Shown here piece after piece: positions 1-7,699 of a stretch of 64,000 bases of DNA. The stretch is taken from positions 310,001 through 374,000 of the forward strand of contig NZ_JACEFG010000001.1 in the NCBI RefSeq assembly GCF_013694105.1, written 5' to 3'. Positions within the stretch are counted from its first letter, which is position 1. The number at the start of each line of letters is the position of its first letter. Made by a program: the position numbers and the translations under genes. This DNA comes from Halobacillus locisalis (GTDB taxonomy: Bacteria > Bacillota > Bacilli > Bacillales > Halobacillaceae). The notes beneath the pieces are model-generated. The model did not search any database. It was not told where the DNA came from and saw nothing but the letters and a program-made list of their open reading frames with translations.

Positions 1-632
1 AGGACCCGGCCGACATTATCATGGATATTACGAAAGTTATTCAGCCATATTTAGCCATTATTTTCACGAACGGAAAAGAGCATGCTGATCAATTGGCCGA
101 TGATTTATTAAGTCGTGGGCTGAAAGTCGGCATCCTCCATGGTGGGTTGTCACCGCGTGAAAGAAAGCGGATGTTAAAAGAACTGCAAAGCTTGCGCTAT
201 CAATACATTGTAGCGACAGATCTTGCTTCAAGAGGGATTGATATTCAAGGCGTGAGTCATGTCATCAATGCACAAATGCCAAAAGAAGAAGAGTTTTACA
301 TTCACCGTGTAGGAAGAACAGCTCGAGCGGGAATGCAAGGAACAGCCATCAACTTATATAAAGATTCTGATCTTCCATTGATTCAAAAGCTAGAGAAAAA
401 AGGGCTGTCCTTCAACTTTTTTGAAGTGAAAAACGGTGAGTGGAGAGAGGTCAAATCGTATAACGAGCGTCAAGTAAGAGAGCGACCGCAATCAGACCTT
501 GAGAAACAGGCAAGAAGTATGGTTCGGAAACCTAAAAAGGTCAAACCCGGCTATAAGAAAAAGATGAAACAGCAGGCAGAAAAGAATTTAAAAGGATTAA
601 AGCGTGACCAATACCGAAAAAAGAAAAAATAA
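1..632 (+). CDS. cshB: DEAD-box RNA helicase CshB, C-terminal part (5' end outside window)
   Basis: The frame is open from base 3, so the gene starts upstream and its N-terminal RecA domain is missing. The ~209 visible residues are a helicase C-terminal RecA domain: FTNGKEHADQLADDL, HGGLSPRERKRML, motif V ATDLASRGIDIQGV and motif VI IHRVGRTARAG. A strongly basic tail rich in Lys and Arg follows, as usual for cold-shock DEAD-box proteins that unwind RNA. Nfo follows 12 bp downstream, the same order as cshB-nfo in B. subtilis, which supports CshB over other paralogues. The family acts on structured mRNA in cold adaptation and RNA turnover; that role is taken from the family. Confidence 0.92.
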   Translation, partial: DPADIIMDITKVIQPYLAIIFTNGKEHADQLADDLLSRGLKVGILHGGLSPRERKRMLKELQSLRYQYIVATDLASRGIDIQGVSHVINAQMPKEEEFYIHRVGRTARAGMQGTAINLYKDSDLPLIQKLEKKGLSFNFFEVKNGEWREVKSYNERQVRERPQSDLEKQARSMVRKPKKVKPGYKKKMKQQAEKNLKGLKRDQYRKKKK

Positions 633-644
633 GGTAGGGATTCG

Positions 645-1538
645 ATGTTGAAAATTGGTTCTCATGTCTCGATGAAAGGCAAAAAAATGTTGCTTGGAGC
701 AAGTGAAGAAGCCGCATCCTATGGCTCGAATACGTTCATGATTTACACAGGTGCCCCGCAGAATACGCGTCGCCGTGCAATTGAAGAGTTGAATATTGAT
801 GCCGGACAAGAACATATGAAGGCGAATGGAATCACAGATATCGTCGTTCACGCTCCTTATATTATTAATATCGGAAATACGACCAAACCAGAAACCTTTC
901 AGCTGGGCGTCGACTTCCTAAGAAGTGAAATTGAACGTACAGAGGCGTTAGGTGCCCGTCAAATCGTATTGCATCCTGGTTCCCACGTTGGACAAGGTGT
1001 AGATAAAGGACTACCGAAGATCATTGAAGGTTTGAATGAAGTTTTGCATAAAGACCAAAACGTACAAATTGCTTTAGAGACGATGGCTGGAAAAGGATCC
1101 GAAATCGGAAGAAGCTTTGATGAACTAGCTCAAATTATTGATGGTGTAACAATGAATGATAAGCTATCTGTTTGTATGGATACGTGTCACATCCATGATG
1201 CAGGATACAACGTAGTAGAAGACTTTGATGGCGTTCTAGACGAATTCGACCGAATTGTTGGATTAGATCGTTTAAAGGTGATGCACGTAAACGACAGTAA
1301 AAATATTCAAGGTGCTGCCAAAGACCGTCATGAAAATATCGGATTCGGTCATATCGGATTTGATGCTTTGCATAAAGTGATTCATCATCCAAGCCTCAAG
1401 GAACTACCGAAGATTCTTGAAACACCTTATGTTGGTGAAGATAAGAAGAACAAAAAGCCTCCGTATAGGTTTGAGATTGATATGGTCAAAGAGGGGACAT
1501 TTGACGAGAACCTCAAAGAAAAAATCATGGAACAATAA
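645..1538 (+). CDS. nfo: Endonuclease IV (AP endonuclease)
   Basis: 297 residues, full length for the family. A TIM-barrel AP endonuclease that cuts 5' of abasic sites in base-excision repair, using a trinuclear zinc centre. Metal-binding motifs are visible: [45 protein letters not shown], and HVNDSK followed by [12 protein letters not shown]. The start ATG has a GGTAGGG Shine-Dalgarno 6-7 bp upstream. It lies 12 bp behind cshB with no terminator between them, so the two are probably cotranscribed. A strong hairpin terminator follows at once. Confidence 0.97.
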   Translation: MLKIGSHVSMKGKKMLLGASEEAASYGSNTFMIYTGAPQNTRRRAIEELNIDAGQEHMKANGITDIVVHAPYIINIGNTTKPETFQLGVDFLRSEIERTEALGARQIVLHPGSHVGQGVDKGLPKIIEGLNEVLHKDQNVQIALETMAGKGSEIGRSFDELAQIIDGVTMNDKLSVCMDTCHIHDAGYNVVEDFDGVLDEFDRIVGLDRLKVMHVNDSKNIQGAAKDRHENIGFGHIGFDALHKVIHHPSLKELPKILETPYVGEDKKNKKPPYRFEIDMVKEGTFDENLKEKIMEQ

Positions 1539-1539
1539 G

Positions 1540-1577
1540 AAAACGCGCACAGCCTTTTGGTTGTGCGCGTTTTTTTC
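1540..1577 (+). terminator. Rho-independent terminator after nfo
   Basis: A GC-rich stem (CGCGCACAGCC pairing with GGTTGTGCGCG, one G-U) with a 4-nt loop is followed by a run of seven T. It begins just after the nfo stop codon. Confidence 0.93.
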
Positions 1578-1633
1578 GGAATAAAGTTCAATGTACTGGT
1601 GGAATGTTTTTTGAATCTTATAAGTATTAGTTT

Positions 1634-1918
1634 TTACTTCAACCAGTGAGAAACGCCATATTCGTTTGCCAATTTGACGAGTAATTTATGCACGGATCTT
1701 GCTGTATCTTTCGATGTCAGTGATGCTAATTTCTTGAACATTTTTTTGCGTCCATCAGGGTCGAAAGGATTTTCTTTATTTTTTTTCAAAGCTTTCACAA
1801 CGGCTTCAGCTTCGGACTTCGAGACGGATATATTGTATTTTTTACTATATTCCAATACTTCTTTGACGGTTAACTCCCTTAACTTTTGGGTAATGAACTG
1901 TTGTGCCATATTTTTCAT
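1634..1918 (-). CDS. yqfT: YqfT-like DUF2624 protein
   Basis: 94 residues, soluble, with no signal peptide or membrane segment. It is rich in Lys, with a repeated helical pattern (VKEVLEYSKKYNISVSKSEAEAVVKALKK, given here in outline). It contains an NPFDPDGRKKMFKKLA stretch that I associate with the DUF2624/YqfT family. The place next to nfo matches B. subtilis yqfT-yqfS. Function is unknown. The start ATG, with the alternative four codons downstream, has a GGAGGGATAA region upstream on the minus strand. Confidence 0.78.
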   Translation of the reverse strand: MKNMAQQFITQKLRELTVKEVLEYSKKYNISVSKSEAEAVVKALKKNKENPFDPDGRKKMFKKLASLTSKDTARSVHKLLVKLANEYGVSHWLK

Positions 1919-2113
1919 AGGTCTATTATCCCTCCGTGATTCAATGTCTTTACAACATATGAATTGGGAGAAGATAATGTGTTTTTAAAAAATTATGTCT
2001 ATGAGTAAATCAATTGCAATCATCGTTAGCTTCCGTTAGTATAAGCCAATGGGTCCAGAAGGCGCACTAGTCGAAAGTACTATTTCGATGGAACAGCAAA
2101 GGAGTGGAAGTTT

Positions 2114-2845
2114 ATGAAGGGATTTACACCTTTAGTACAAGCAGGAGTAGCCATACTTCTTGTAGCAGTAACATTCTTTACTGTGGACCATTTGAAAGAT
2201 CAACACAAACAATCTTTAGCTGATGAAAATCAGCGTTTAGAGAATAAGAATGATGAGCTACAATCAAAGAATGAAAAGTTAACGAGCACCAATGATTATT
2301 TGTCGACAAAATCGACGGAATCAGCAGAGAAAGAGAATGGATTCTACACGTGGCCTAAGATGGAGAAGAAAGCAGAGCGTCTAGTGGCAGAAAGTAATGG
2401 TGAATTTAAAAAATCGTGGGCCCTCTATTTAATCAGGGAGTCCAAGCGTTATGATATTGACCCATATCTTGCGTATGAGTTATTGAAAGTGGAGACAGGG
2501 GGAACTTTCGACCCTGATTTAGTAGGACCTGAAACAAAATATGGACACGCTTATGGCATGAGTCAATTTATGAAGAATACAGCCCCTTGGATTGCGGACA
2601 TGGCTGGACTACCTTATGAAGAGAAGCTTTTATTCGACCCATACTATTCCATGCAATTATCTTTAGTTTATTTAGACTTCCTTCACAATCAATATGGTAA
2701 TTGGGACGAAGCGCTAACGGCTTATCATCGTGGCATGGGTGGTTTGGAACAGTACAAGCAAGAAAATGGGCATGCAAAGAGTTGGTATGCTAAGGAAATT
2801 CAAAACAAAGCAGAAAACCATACTACTGTCGCATTAGCTAACTAA
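2114..2845 (+). CDS. Membrane-anchored lytic transglycosylase (SLT domain)
   Basis: 243 residues. An N-terminal membrane anchor or uncleaved signal (about residues 8-24) is followed by an acidic/polar coiled coil (about 35-75) and an SLT goose-lysozyme-like domain (about 95-225). In that domain, YELLKVETGGTFDPD carries the presumed catalytic Glu, and GHAYGMSQFM and YGNWDEALTAYHRG are the typical later motifs. Such enzymes cut peptidoglycan between MurNAc and GlcNAc, forming 1,6-anhydro ends. The gene is monocistronic: an upstream divergent gap and a strong terminator frame it. I do not assign a named orthologue. RBS AAAGGAGTGG precedes the ATG. Confidence 0.85.
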   Translation: MKGFTPLVQAGVAILLVAVTFFTVDHLKDQHKQSLADENQRLENKNDELQSKNEKLTSTNDYLSTKSTESAEKENGFYTWPKMEKKAERLVAESNGEFKKSWALYLIRESKRYDIDPYLAYELLKVETGGTFDPDLVGPETKYGHAYGMSQFMKNTAPWIADMAGLPYEEKLLFDPYYSMQLSLVYLDFLHNQYGNWDEALTAYHRGMGGLEQYKQENGHAKSWYAKEIQNKAENHTTVALAN

Positions 2846-2848
2846 AAA

Positions 2849-2890
2849 AAGAGCCTGATCCGGTATGACAATCGGATCAGGCTCTTTTTC
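2849..2890 (+). terminator. Terminator after lytic transglycosylase gene
   Basis: Perfect 12-bp stem (GAGCCTGATCCG with CGGATCAGGCTC), 10-nt loop, A-run before and T-run after. Confidence 0.93.
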
Positions 2891-3024
2891 TATAGAGAGT
2901 TGGAAAATATGGAGACATATGCGAATTAGACCCGATTCAGAAACCTCCCATTAACTTCCTCGTTAAAAAAATTAATTCATCACATACTATAAGTGATTCT
3001 CCAAACAGAAAGTGAGGGTTAATG

Positions 3025-3510
3025 ATGAACGATCCAAAAGATCCGAAAGGTCCTGTTGAGCTTGAGAATCGAGAAGAGCGCCCTAAATATGGGCAAGCGT
3101 TTGAGAACGAAGAAGCTCAAAGTGCTCCAGAACATGGTGACGAGCTTGAACAAGTAGCCAAAGACGTGGATGACCACGGACGTGGACCAAATGCTCCGGT
3201 CTATGGAGAGAGTTATGAGGAAGAGTTTGCGGCTGAGACAGCAGCAGCTCCTGTTCATGAACCGATAGAGAATCAAGAAAAAGAAACGAACATGCAAGAT
3301 GATGTGAAAGTCGGTATGGGGTGGGTAGGTTTATCGGCTGCCATCTTATCCTTCTTCTTTGCGCCTTTAATCTTGGGGGCAGCGGGAATTATTCTCGGCA
3401 TCATCGGAAAGCGCAGAGGAGCAGATACGCTTGGGAATATGGCGATTATCATTAGTGTAGTTTCCATTGCCTTCTCGTTATTCTTTGCTCCGATTTACAA
3501 TTTGATATAA
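3025..3510 (+). CDS. yqfX: YqfX-like membrane protein with acidic N-terminal tail
   Basis: 161 residues. About 90 hydrophilic, acidic residues rich in Glu and Asp are followed by a hydrophobic hairpin of two membrane segments (MGWVGLSAAILSFFFAPLIL and GNMAIIISVVSIAFSLFF) split by GIIGKRRGADT. This resembles the DUF4190/YqfX-type two-TM module. Position beside ispG matches B. subtilis yqfX-yqfY. Of two adjacent ATGs the second is preferred, because GAGGG lies 6 nt before it and only 3 nt before the first. Function unknown; the long tail is probably cytoplasmic. Confidence 0.65.
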   Translation: MNDPKDPKGPVELENREERPKYGQAFENEEAQSAPEHGDELEQVAKDVDDHGRGPNAPVYGESYEEEFAAETAAAPVHEPIENQEKETNMQDDVKVGMGWVGLSAAILSFFFAPLILGAAGIILGIIGKRRGADTLGNMAIIISVVSIAFSLFFAPIYNLI

Positions 3511-3512
3511 AT

Positions 3513-3550
3513 AAAAGGTGGATCCCCACATTTGAGGATCCACCTTCTTC
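3513..3550. terminator. Bidirectional terminator between yqfX-like gene and ispG
   Basis: Stem AAGGTGGATCC/GGATCCACCTT with a 10-nt loop, flanked by A-rich and T-rich runs. It serves the converging genes on both sides. Confidence 0.85.
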
Positions 3551-3554
3551 TATA

Positions 3555-4667
3555 TTAAGACTGTTCCAGCTTTTCTTTTTCTAAGCGCTGTTTTTCGTAA
3601 TGTTCTTCAGCTAACTTATCGACTTCTTTTTTCAATTCTTCTACCATTATGTCTTCAGGTACTTTACGGATGATTTCTCCGTGACGGAACAGCAAGCCTT
3701 CCCCGCGTGCACCAGCTATACCGATGTCCGCCTCGCGTGCTTCTCCTGGTCCATTAACAGCACAACCTAAAACCGCAACCTTGATAGGCGCTTTTATAGT
3801 AGAAATATACTCTTCTACTTCATTGGCTATTGAGATCAAATCGATTTCAATTCGTCCACATGTTGGACACGAAATTAGAGTAGCTGCATTAGCTGCGAGA
3901 CCGAAGGATTTCAGGAGTTCTTTCGCCACTTTCACTTCTTCAACAGGGTCTGCACTTAAACTGATACGTACAGTGCTTCCGATCCCTTTACTTAAAATAG
4001 CACCAAGTCCTGCGGCACTCTTAACGGTTCCGGCAAATAATGTGCCGGATTCAGTTATACCTAAATGAATAGGGTAATTGAATGCAGCCGCTGCTTTCTC
4101 ATAAGCATCGATCGCTAACTTCACATCAGAAGCCTTAAGGGATACGATAATATCGTGGAAATCCAGATCTTCTAGGATTTTAATGTGATGAAGAGCACTC
4201 TCGACCATGCCTTCAGCGGTTGGATACCCATACTTCTCCAGGATATGACGCTCTAAAGAACCAGCGTTGACTCCGATACGAATCGGAATGCCTTTCTCTT
4301 TTGCTGCCTTTACAACAGCTTCGACTTTTTCGCGTTTTCCGATGTTTCCTGGGTTGATACGGATTTTGTCAGCTCCGCCCTCGATGGCTTTCAAGGCTTT
4401 CTTATAATCAAAGTGGATATCAACAACAAGTGGAATGTTGATGCGCTTCTTGATTTCAGGAATTGCATCAGCTGCTCGGTCATCCGGGCAGGCGACGCGC
4501 ACAATTTGACATCCGGCTTCTTCTAGTCGTTTTATTTCTGCTACTGTTGCTTCAACGTCGTGCGTTTTCGTCGTTGTCATAGACTGGATGACGACCTCAT
4601 CGGATCCACCAATCGTAACGTCACCGACTTTTACAGGACGTGTATCTTTTCTGTGCGTAATTGCCAT
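3555..4667 (-). CDS. ispG: 4-hydroxy-3-methylbut-2-en-1-yl diphosphate synthase (flavodoxin)
   Basis: 370 residues, typical for the short bacterial form. IspG reduces MEcPP to HMBPP in the non-mevalonate isoprenoid pathway, using a [4Fe-4S] cluster. The N-terminal TIM barrel is seen as [29 protein letters not shown] and LHLGITESG-type motifs. The C-terminal cluster-binding domain has the cysteines in [12 protein letters not shown] and [15 protein letters not shown]. The start has an AAAGGAGCGATA Shine-Dalgarno upstream. It is convergent with the yqfX-like gene. Confidence 0.98.
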   Translation of the reverse strand: MAITHRKDTRPVKVGDVTIGGSDEVVIQSMTTTKTHDVEATVAEIKRLEEAGCQIVRVACPDDRAADAIPEIKKRINIPLVVDIHFDYKKALKAIEGGADKIRINPGNIGKREKVEAVVKAAKEKGIPIRIGVNAGSLERHILEKYGYPTAEGMVESALHHIKILEDLDFHDIIVSLKASDVKLAIDAYEKAAAAFNYPIHLGITESGTLFAGTVKSAAGLGAILSKGIGSTVRISLSADPVEEVKVAKELLKSFGLAANAATLISCPTCGRIEIDLISIANEVEEYISTIKAPIKVAVLGCAVNGPGEAREADIGIAGARGEGLLFRHGEIIRKVPEDIMVEELKKEVDKLAEEHYEKQRLEKEKLEQS

Positions 4668-4935
4668 TTTAATATCGCTCCTTTATCTATTCACAAAAAG
4701 GTATGCAAGGTGATTATTCCAACCTTCATTATAAGGGCTTTAGTAGGAAATGAGAAGCCAATAAGCTCGAAACGAACCGATTACATGTAAAAAATATGTA
4801 AAGGGCCTGGCTATGGCTACTAATCAAACTATATCACGGGATTTTCGATTAGAAAAATCATATGATAAAAATGAAACAAAAGCCTACGTTTAAACGTACA
4901 TAAGATAATAATGCTACTTGAAGGAGTGTAGGCTC

Positions 4936-5565
4936 TTGCTTTCTTATGATTGGATCGCCTTATTTATCACTTTATTAGGTACGATGTTTCTCATTGGAGA
5001 ACTTCTCGTGAATATGAGGGGGTTCTTCGGTTTAATCGGATTCGGGTTCATCACGGTTTACTTTTCTTCCTATTTAAGCACAGACATGTTCATAATTATG
5101 ATGCTCGTTTATTTTCTCGGAATCGCCCTGATTGTCATTGACGGGAAAATCGTGAATGATGGAACACTTGCGATGATCGGTGGGGCTACTACGATTATTG
5201 CGGTTGGATTAAGTGCCCCTACATGGGTATCCGGCTTGTACAGTGTTATTGGTGTTATTTTAGGTGGAGCAGCTTCTCTTCTATTTCTTAAAGTGTTTAA
5301 GAGAAGAGAGATGTGGACGAAGATTACACTAGTCGACCAACTTTCTTCTGAGATGGGTTACAACTCCATGAAAGAAACGTATCAATCACTTGTAGGAGAA
5401 GAAGGGGAAGCATTGACGGATATGCGGCCAGTAGGAACGATCGTGATTGCTGGTGAAGAGTATAGTGCCGTTTCAAATGGTCAATGGATCTCAAAAGGCG
5501 ACCAGATTCATGTCGTTTCTGTAGATGGGACTAAAATCTTAGTGAAGAAGACACAAGATAACTGA
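4936..5565 (+). CDS. NfeD-family membrane protein
   Basis: 209 residues from a TTG start placed 9 nt after AAGGAG. A further upstream TTG overlaps that RBS and is rejected. Four hydrophobic segments lie in the first ~130 residues (ALFITLLGTMFLIGELL, IMMLVYFLGIALIVID, MIGGATTIIAVGLSAP, YSVIGVILGGAASLLF). A C-terminal soluble domain of beta character follows (VGEEGEALTDMRPVGTIVIA, IHVVSVDGTKILV), the OB-like fold of NfeD proteins. NfeD proteins usually pair with flotillin/stomatin partners in membrane microdomains, but no flotillin gene is adjacent here. In B. subtilis the related yqeZ is followed by the flotillin gene. Confidence 0.82.
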   Translation: MLSYDWIALFITLLGTMFLIGELLVNMRGFFGLIGFGFITVYFSSYLSTDMFIIMMLVYFLGIALIVIDGKIVNDGTLAMIGGATTIIAVGLSAPTWVSGLYSVIGVILGGAASLLFLKVFKRREMWTKITLVDQLSSEMGYNSMKETYQSLVGEEGEALTDMRPVGTIVIAGEEYSAVSNGQWISKGDQIHVVSVDGTKILVKKTQDN

Positions 5566-5568
5566 ATA

Positions 5569-5607
5569 TTTACGTCCGCTTCACAAAACCTTAACACTCC
5601 GTTGTCA
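5569..5607 (+). promoter_or_regulatory. Putative PhoP (Pho box) array upstream of chemoreceptor gene
   Basis: Four hexamers at exact 11-bp steps: TTTACG (5569), TTCACA (5580), TTAACA (5591), TTGTCA (5602). They match the PhoP direct-repeat consensus TT(A/C/T)A(C/T)A at 5/6, 6/6, 6/6 and 4/6 positions. They lie 48 bp before the receptor start and 4 bp after the preceding gene. The layout is like the pst Pho box at 15106. I see no clear -10. Confidence 0.6.
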
Positions 5608-5654
5608 TAATTTGAATGGGAAAGAAAATTCAAAGGATAATGGAGTGTTTTACT

Positions 5655-7463
5655 ATGAATAAATGGCGAGTGAAGCTGCAACGACCTTCGATTAAGTTGA
5701 GGCGTCCGTCTATCAAGTTTACAAGACCAACTCGTCTTCCATTTAGACAGCTATCGTTACAAGCTCGATTATCTATTATCATTTGTATAATGGTTGCATG
5801 CTCAATCGGTCTGATTGGGTTCTTCTCCTATACAAAAGCAAAAGATAGCCAAATGGCTCTTGTGCAAGATCGTTTAGAAAGAGAGCTTCTAATGGTTCAA
5901 GATGTAGCGGAGCAGTTGATGTACGCGTTTGTAGGTGATCAAGAAGAGTTCGAAAATCGGATGCAAGGATATTCTACTTCCCAACAAGCTCAGTTGGTGC
6001 AAGATGGGTTAAGTTCAAAAGCATACATAGTAAAAGAAGACGGAGTCTATTCTTACCCGGAAAATGAAAAGATGGACAGGTTCTCAACAAGCTTTATTGA
6101 ACAAGTAAGAAATTCAGAAAACGGAACAATGACTCAGAGAGTGAATGGAGAGGAATTTGTATTTTCTTTCGCTCCGATCCAAGAGTTGCAAAGTGTTTAC
6201 ATGCTAGGTATTCCAGAAGATGACTTCATGTCCGGTGTGAATCAACTTGCAACCTACACGTTCGTACTCGGTGCAGCAACTTTGTTGGTTGTCATCATCA
6301 CGGTCTATCTATTAATAGGCCGAGTTGTTCGCCCTCTGAAAGAAATGCAAGCCATCATGCTCAAAGCAAGAGACGGAATTCTTGAGGACACCTCCAGCAT
6401 CCGAACAAGCTTACCGGAAATTCAATCCTTGAAAAAGAGTTACCAAGAAATGATGCAAACAATCACTTCAATATTGGCCTCCTTGCAAGGAGCAGTGAAT
6501 CAATTGGAGCGCGGAGGGCGTCAGATAGAAGAATCATCTGTTGAGCTTAGACATTCCCAACAGGATGTAAAGAAAGAGATTCAATCCGTTGCGGAGGGAA
6601 GTAAGCGAACGCATAAACTCATGGAAACTCAAGGTAATGTTTTTGAGGAGCTTGATGAGATATTTGAAAAATTACTTGAGACAATGCAAGAAATGTATGA
6701 AAAGCAAGACGATATGAATGTAGCGGTCGAGTCTGGAACAGATGGGGTTCATAAGATTGAAAAATCATTCGATAGTTTCCGTGAAGAATTGCAGGAAATG
6801 ACGTCAAGGGTGTCGTCGTTCCAAAATTACATGAACACGATTCAGGATTCGGGTGCGAAAATACAAGATATTGCTGAACAAACACGAATGCTTGCCCTCA
6901 ATGCATCAATAGAGGCTGCGCGTGCGGGGGAGAGCGGAAAAGGATTCGCTGTCGTGGCTTCAGAAGTACGTAATCTGGCTGATCGCTCTCGCGTAGCAGC
7001 GCAAGATATTGATAAGCGGATGACGGATGTTTTAGCTATGGGGCAGTATTTCTCAGAGCAATTTAGTCAGCTGGAAAACGAAATTCATGAACAACAGTCA
7101 CAAATGACGATCTCAAAGCACGCCTTTTCAAATGTTTCTGAAGGAATGAAGAGCTTCAACCATTACTTGAACCTATCGAAGCATCGCCTAGAAAACGGGG
7201 AGCATGTCATGCCTCGAATGAAAGAAGTAATGGAAGGAATGCAGCAAGTCACTCAAAATCAGACTATGTCAACGGATCATTTAGCTCTTGCTTCAGAGGA
7301 ACAGCAGCAAAAAATGAACCACTTTGATGAGTTTTCCAGAGAGTTAGTGGCATTAACACAGGAACTATCCAGTTTAATCGCCTCCAATCAATTAACTAGA
7401 GTGGAGGATCACCCTGGTGAAAAAAACTCTAAAGAAGCAGACGCGATAGAACGTTCTGCTTAA
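5655..7463 (+). CDS. Methyl-accepting chemotaxis protein (membrane chemoreceptor)
   Basis: 602 residues. ATG 5655 is chosen because TAATGGAGTG lies just before it; an ATG 13 codons upstream has no RBS. Order: an unusual basic N-tail of ~35 residues with repeated RPSIK units, TM1 (~40-60), an extracytoplasmic sensor of ~130 residues, TM2 (~198-222), HAMP ([10 protein letters not shown] onward), then a long coiled-coil signalling domain. The conserved hairpin is at ~402-450 ([36 protein letters not shown]). It should control CheA kinase in response to an unknown ligand. The Pho box upstream and nptA downstream suggest a link to phosphate, which is inference. A terminator follows. Confidence 0.93.
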   Translation: MNKWRVKLQRPSIKLRRPSIKFTRPTRLPFRQLSLQARLSIIICIMVACSIGLIGFFSYTKAKDSQMALVQDRLERELLMVQDVAEQLMYAFVGDQEEFENRMQGYSTSQQAQLVQDGLSSKAYIVKEDGVYSYPENEKMDRFSTSFIEQVRNSENGTMTQRVNGEEFVFSFAPIQELQSVYMLGIPEDDFMSGVNQLATYTFVLGAATLLVVIITVYLLIGRVVRPLKEMQAIMLKARDGILEDTSSIRTSLPEIQSLKKSYQEMMQTITSILASLQGAVNQLERGGRQIEESSVELRHSQQDVKKEIQSVAEGSKRTHKLMETQGNVFEELDEIFEKLLETMQEMYEKQDDMNVAVESGTDGVHKIEKSFDSFREELQEMTSRVSSFQNYMNTIQDSGAKIQDIAEQTRMLALNASIEAARAGESGKGFAVVASEVRNLADRSRVAAQDIDKRMTDVLAMGQYFSEQFSQLENEIHEQQSQMTISKHAFSNVSEGMKSFNHYLNLSKHRLENGEHVMPRMKEVMEGMQQVTQNQTMSTDHLALASEEQQQKMNHFDEFSRELVALTQELSSLIASNQLTRVEDHPGEKNSKEADAIERSA

Positions 7464-7475
7464 GCTGATAGGATA

Positions 7476-7507
7476 AGGCACTATCCGAATGGGTAGTGTC
7501 TTTTTTG
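7476..7507 (+). terminator. Terminator after chemoreceptor gene
   Basis: Stem GGCACTATCC/GGGTAGTGTC (with G-U pairs), loop GAAT, then six T. Confidence 0.85.
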
Positions 7508-7546
7508 GTAGAAAAAGTTTATTGAATTCGATCTTCAGCATAAGGG

Positions 7547-7596
7547 TATGACTACCATATGAATAGAATGTAAATTTAATGTTAAGATTGTCGAAA
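7547..7596 (-). promoter_or_regulatory. Putative PhoP-like array in inverted orientation upstream of nptA
   Basis: On the minus strand, hexamers recur every 11 bp: TTTCGA (7596-7591), TTAACA (7585-7580), TTTACA (7574-7569), TTCATA (7563-7558), GTCATA (7552-7547). Three fit the PhoP consensus fully. They lie just upstream of a candidate sigma-A promoter for nptA (TTGCAA 7602-7607, AATAAT 7625-7630, 17-bp spacing). The orientation is opposite to nptA, so activation or repression cannot be told. Confidence 0.45.
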
Positions 7597-7601
7597 TTCC
7601 T

Positions 7602-7630
7602 TTGCAAATGACGACTTAATCGTTAATAAT
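7602..7630 (+). promoter_or_regulatory. Putative sigma-A promoter of nptA
   Basis: -35 TTGCAA and -10 AATAAT with a 17-bp spacer, ~70 bp before the chosen start codon. Confidence 0.45.
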
Positions 7631-7699
7631 GGTGAAGGTGTTTTAAAAAAAGAGAAAAGACACGACAGATTAACTTGGATGAGAAGGGATGGAGAAGAA

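Noticed and set aside
7547-7630. Sense-strand Pho box for nptA
   Set aside because: On the plus strand the hexamers do not hold an 11-bp phase; only the minus strand does.
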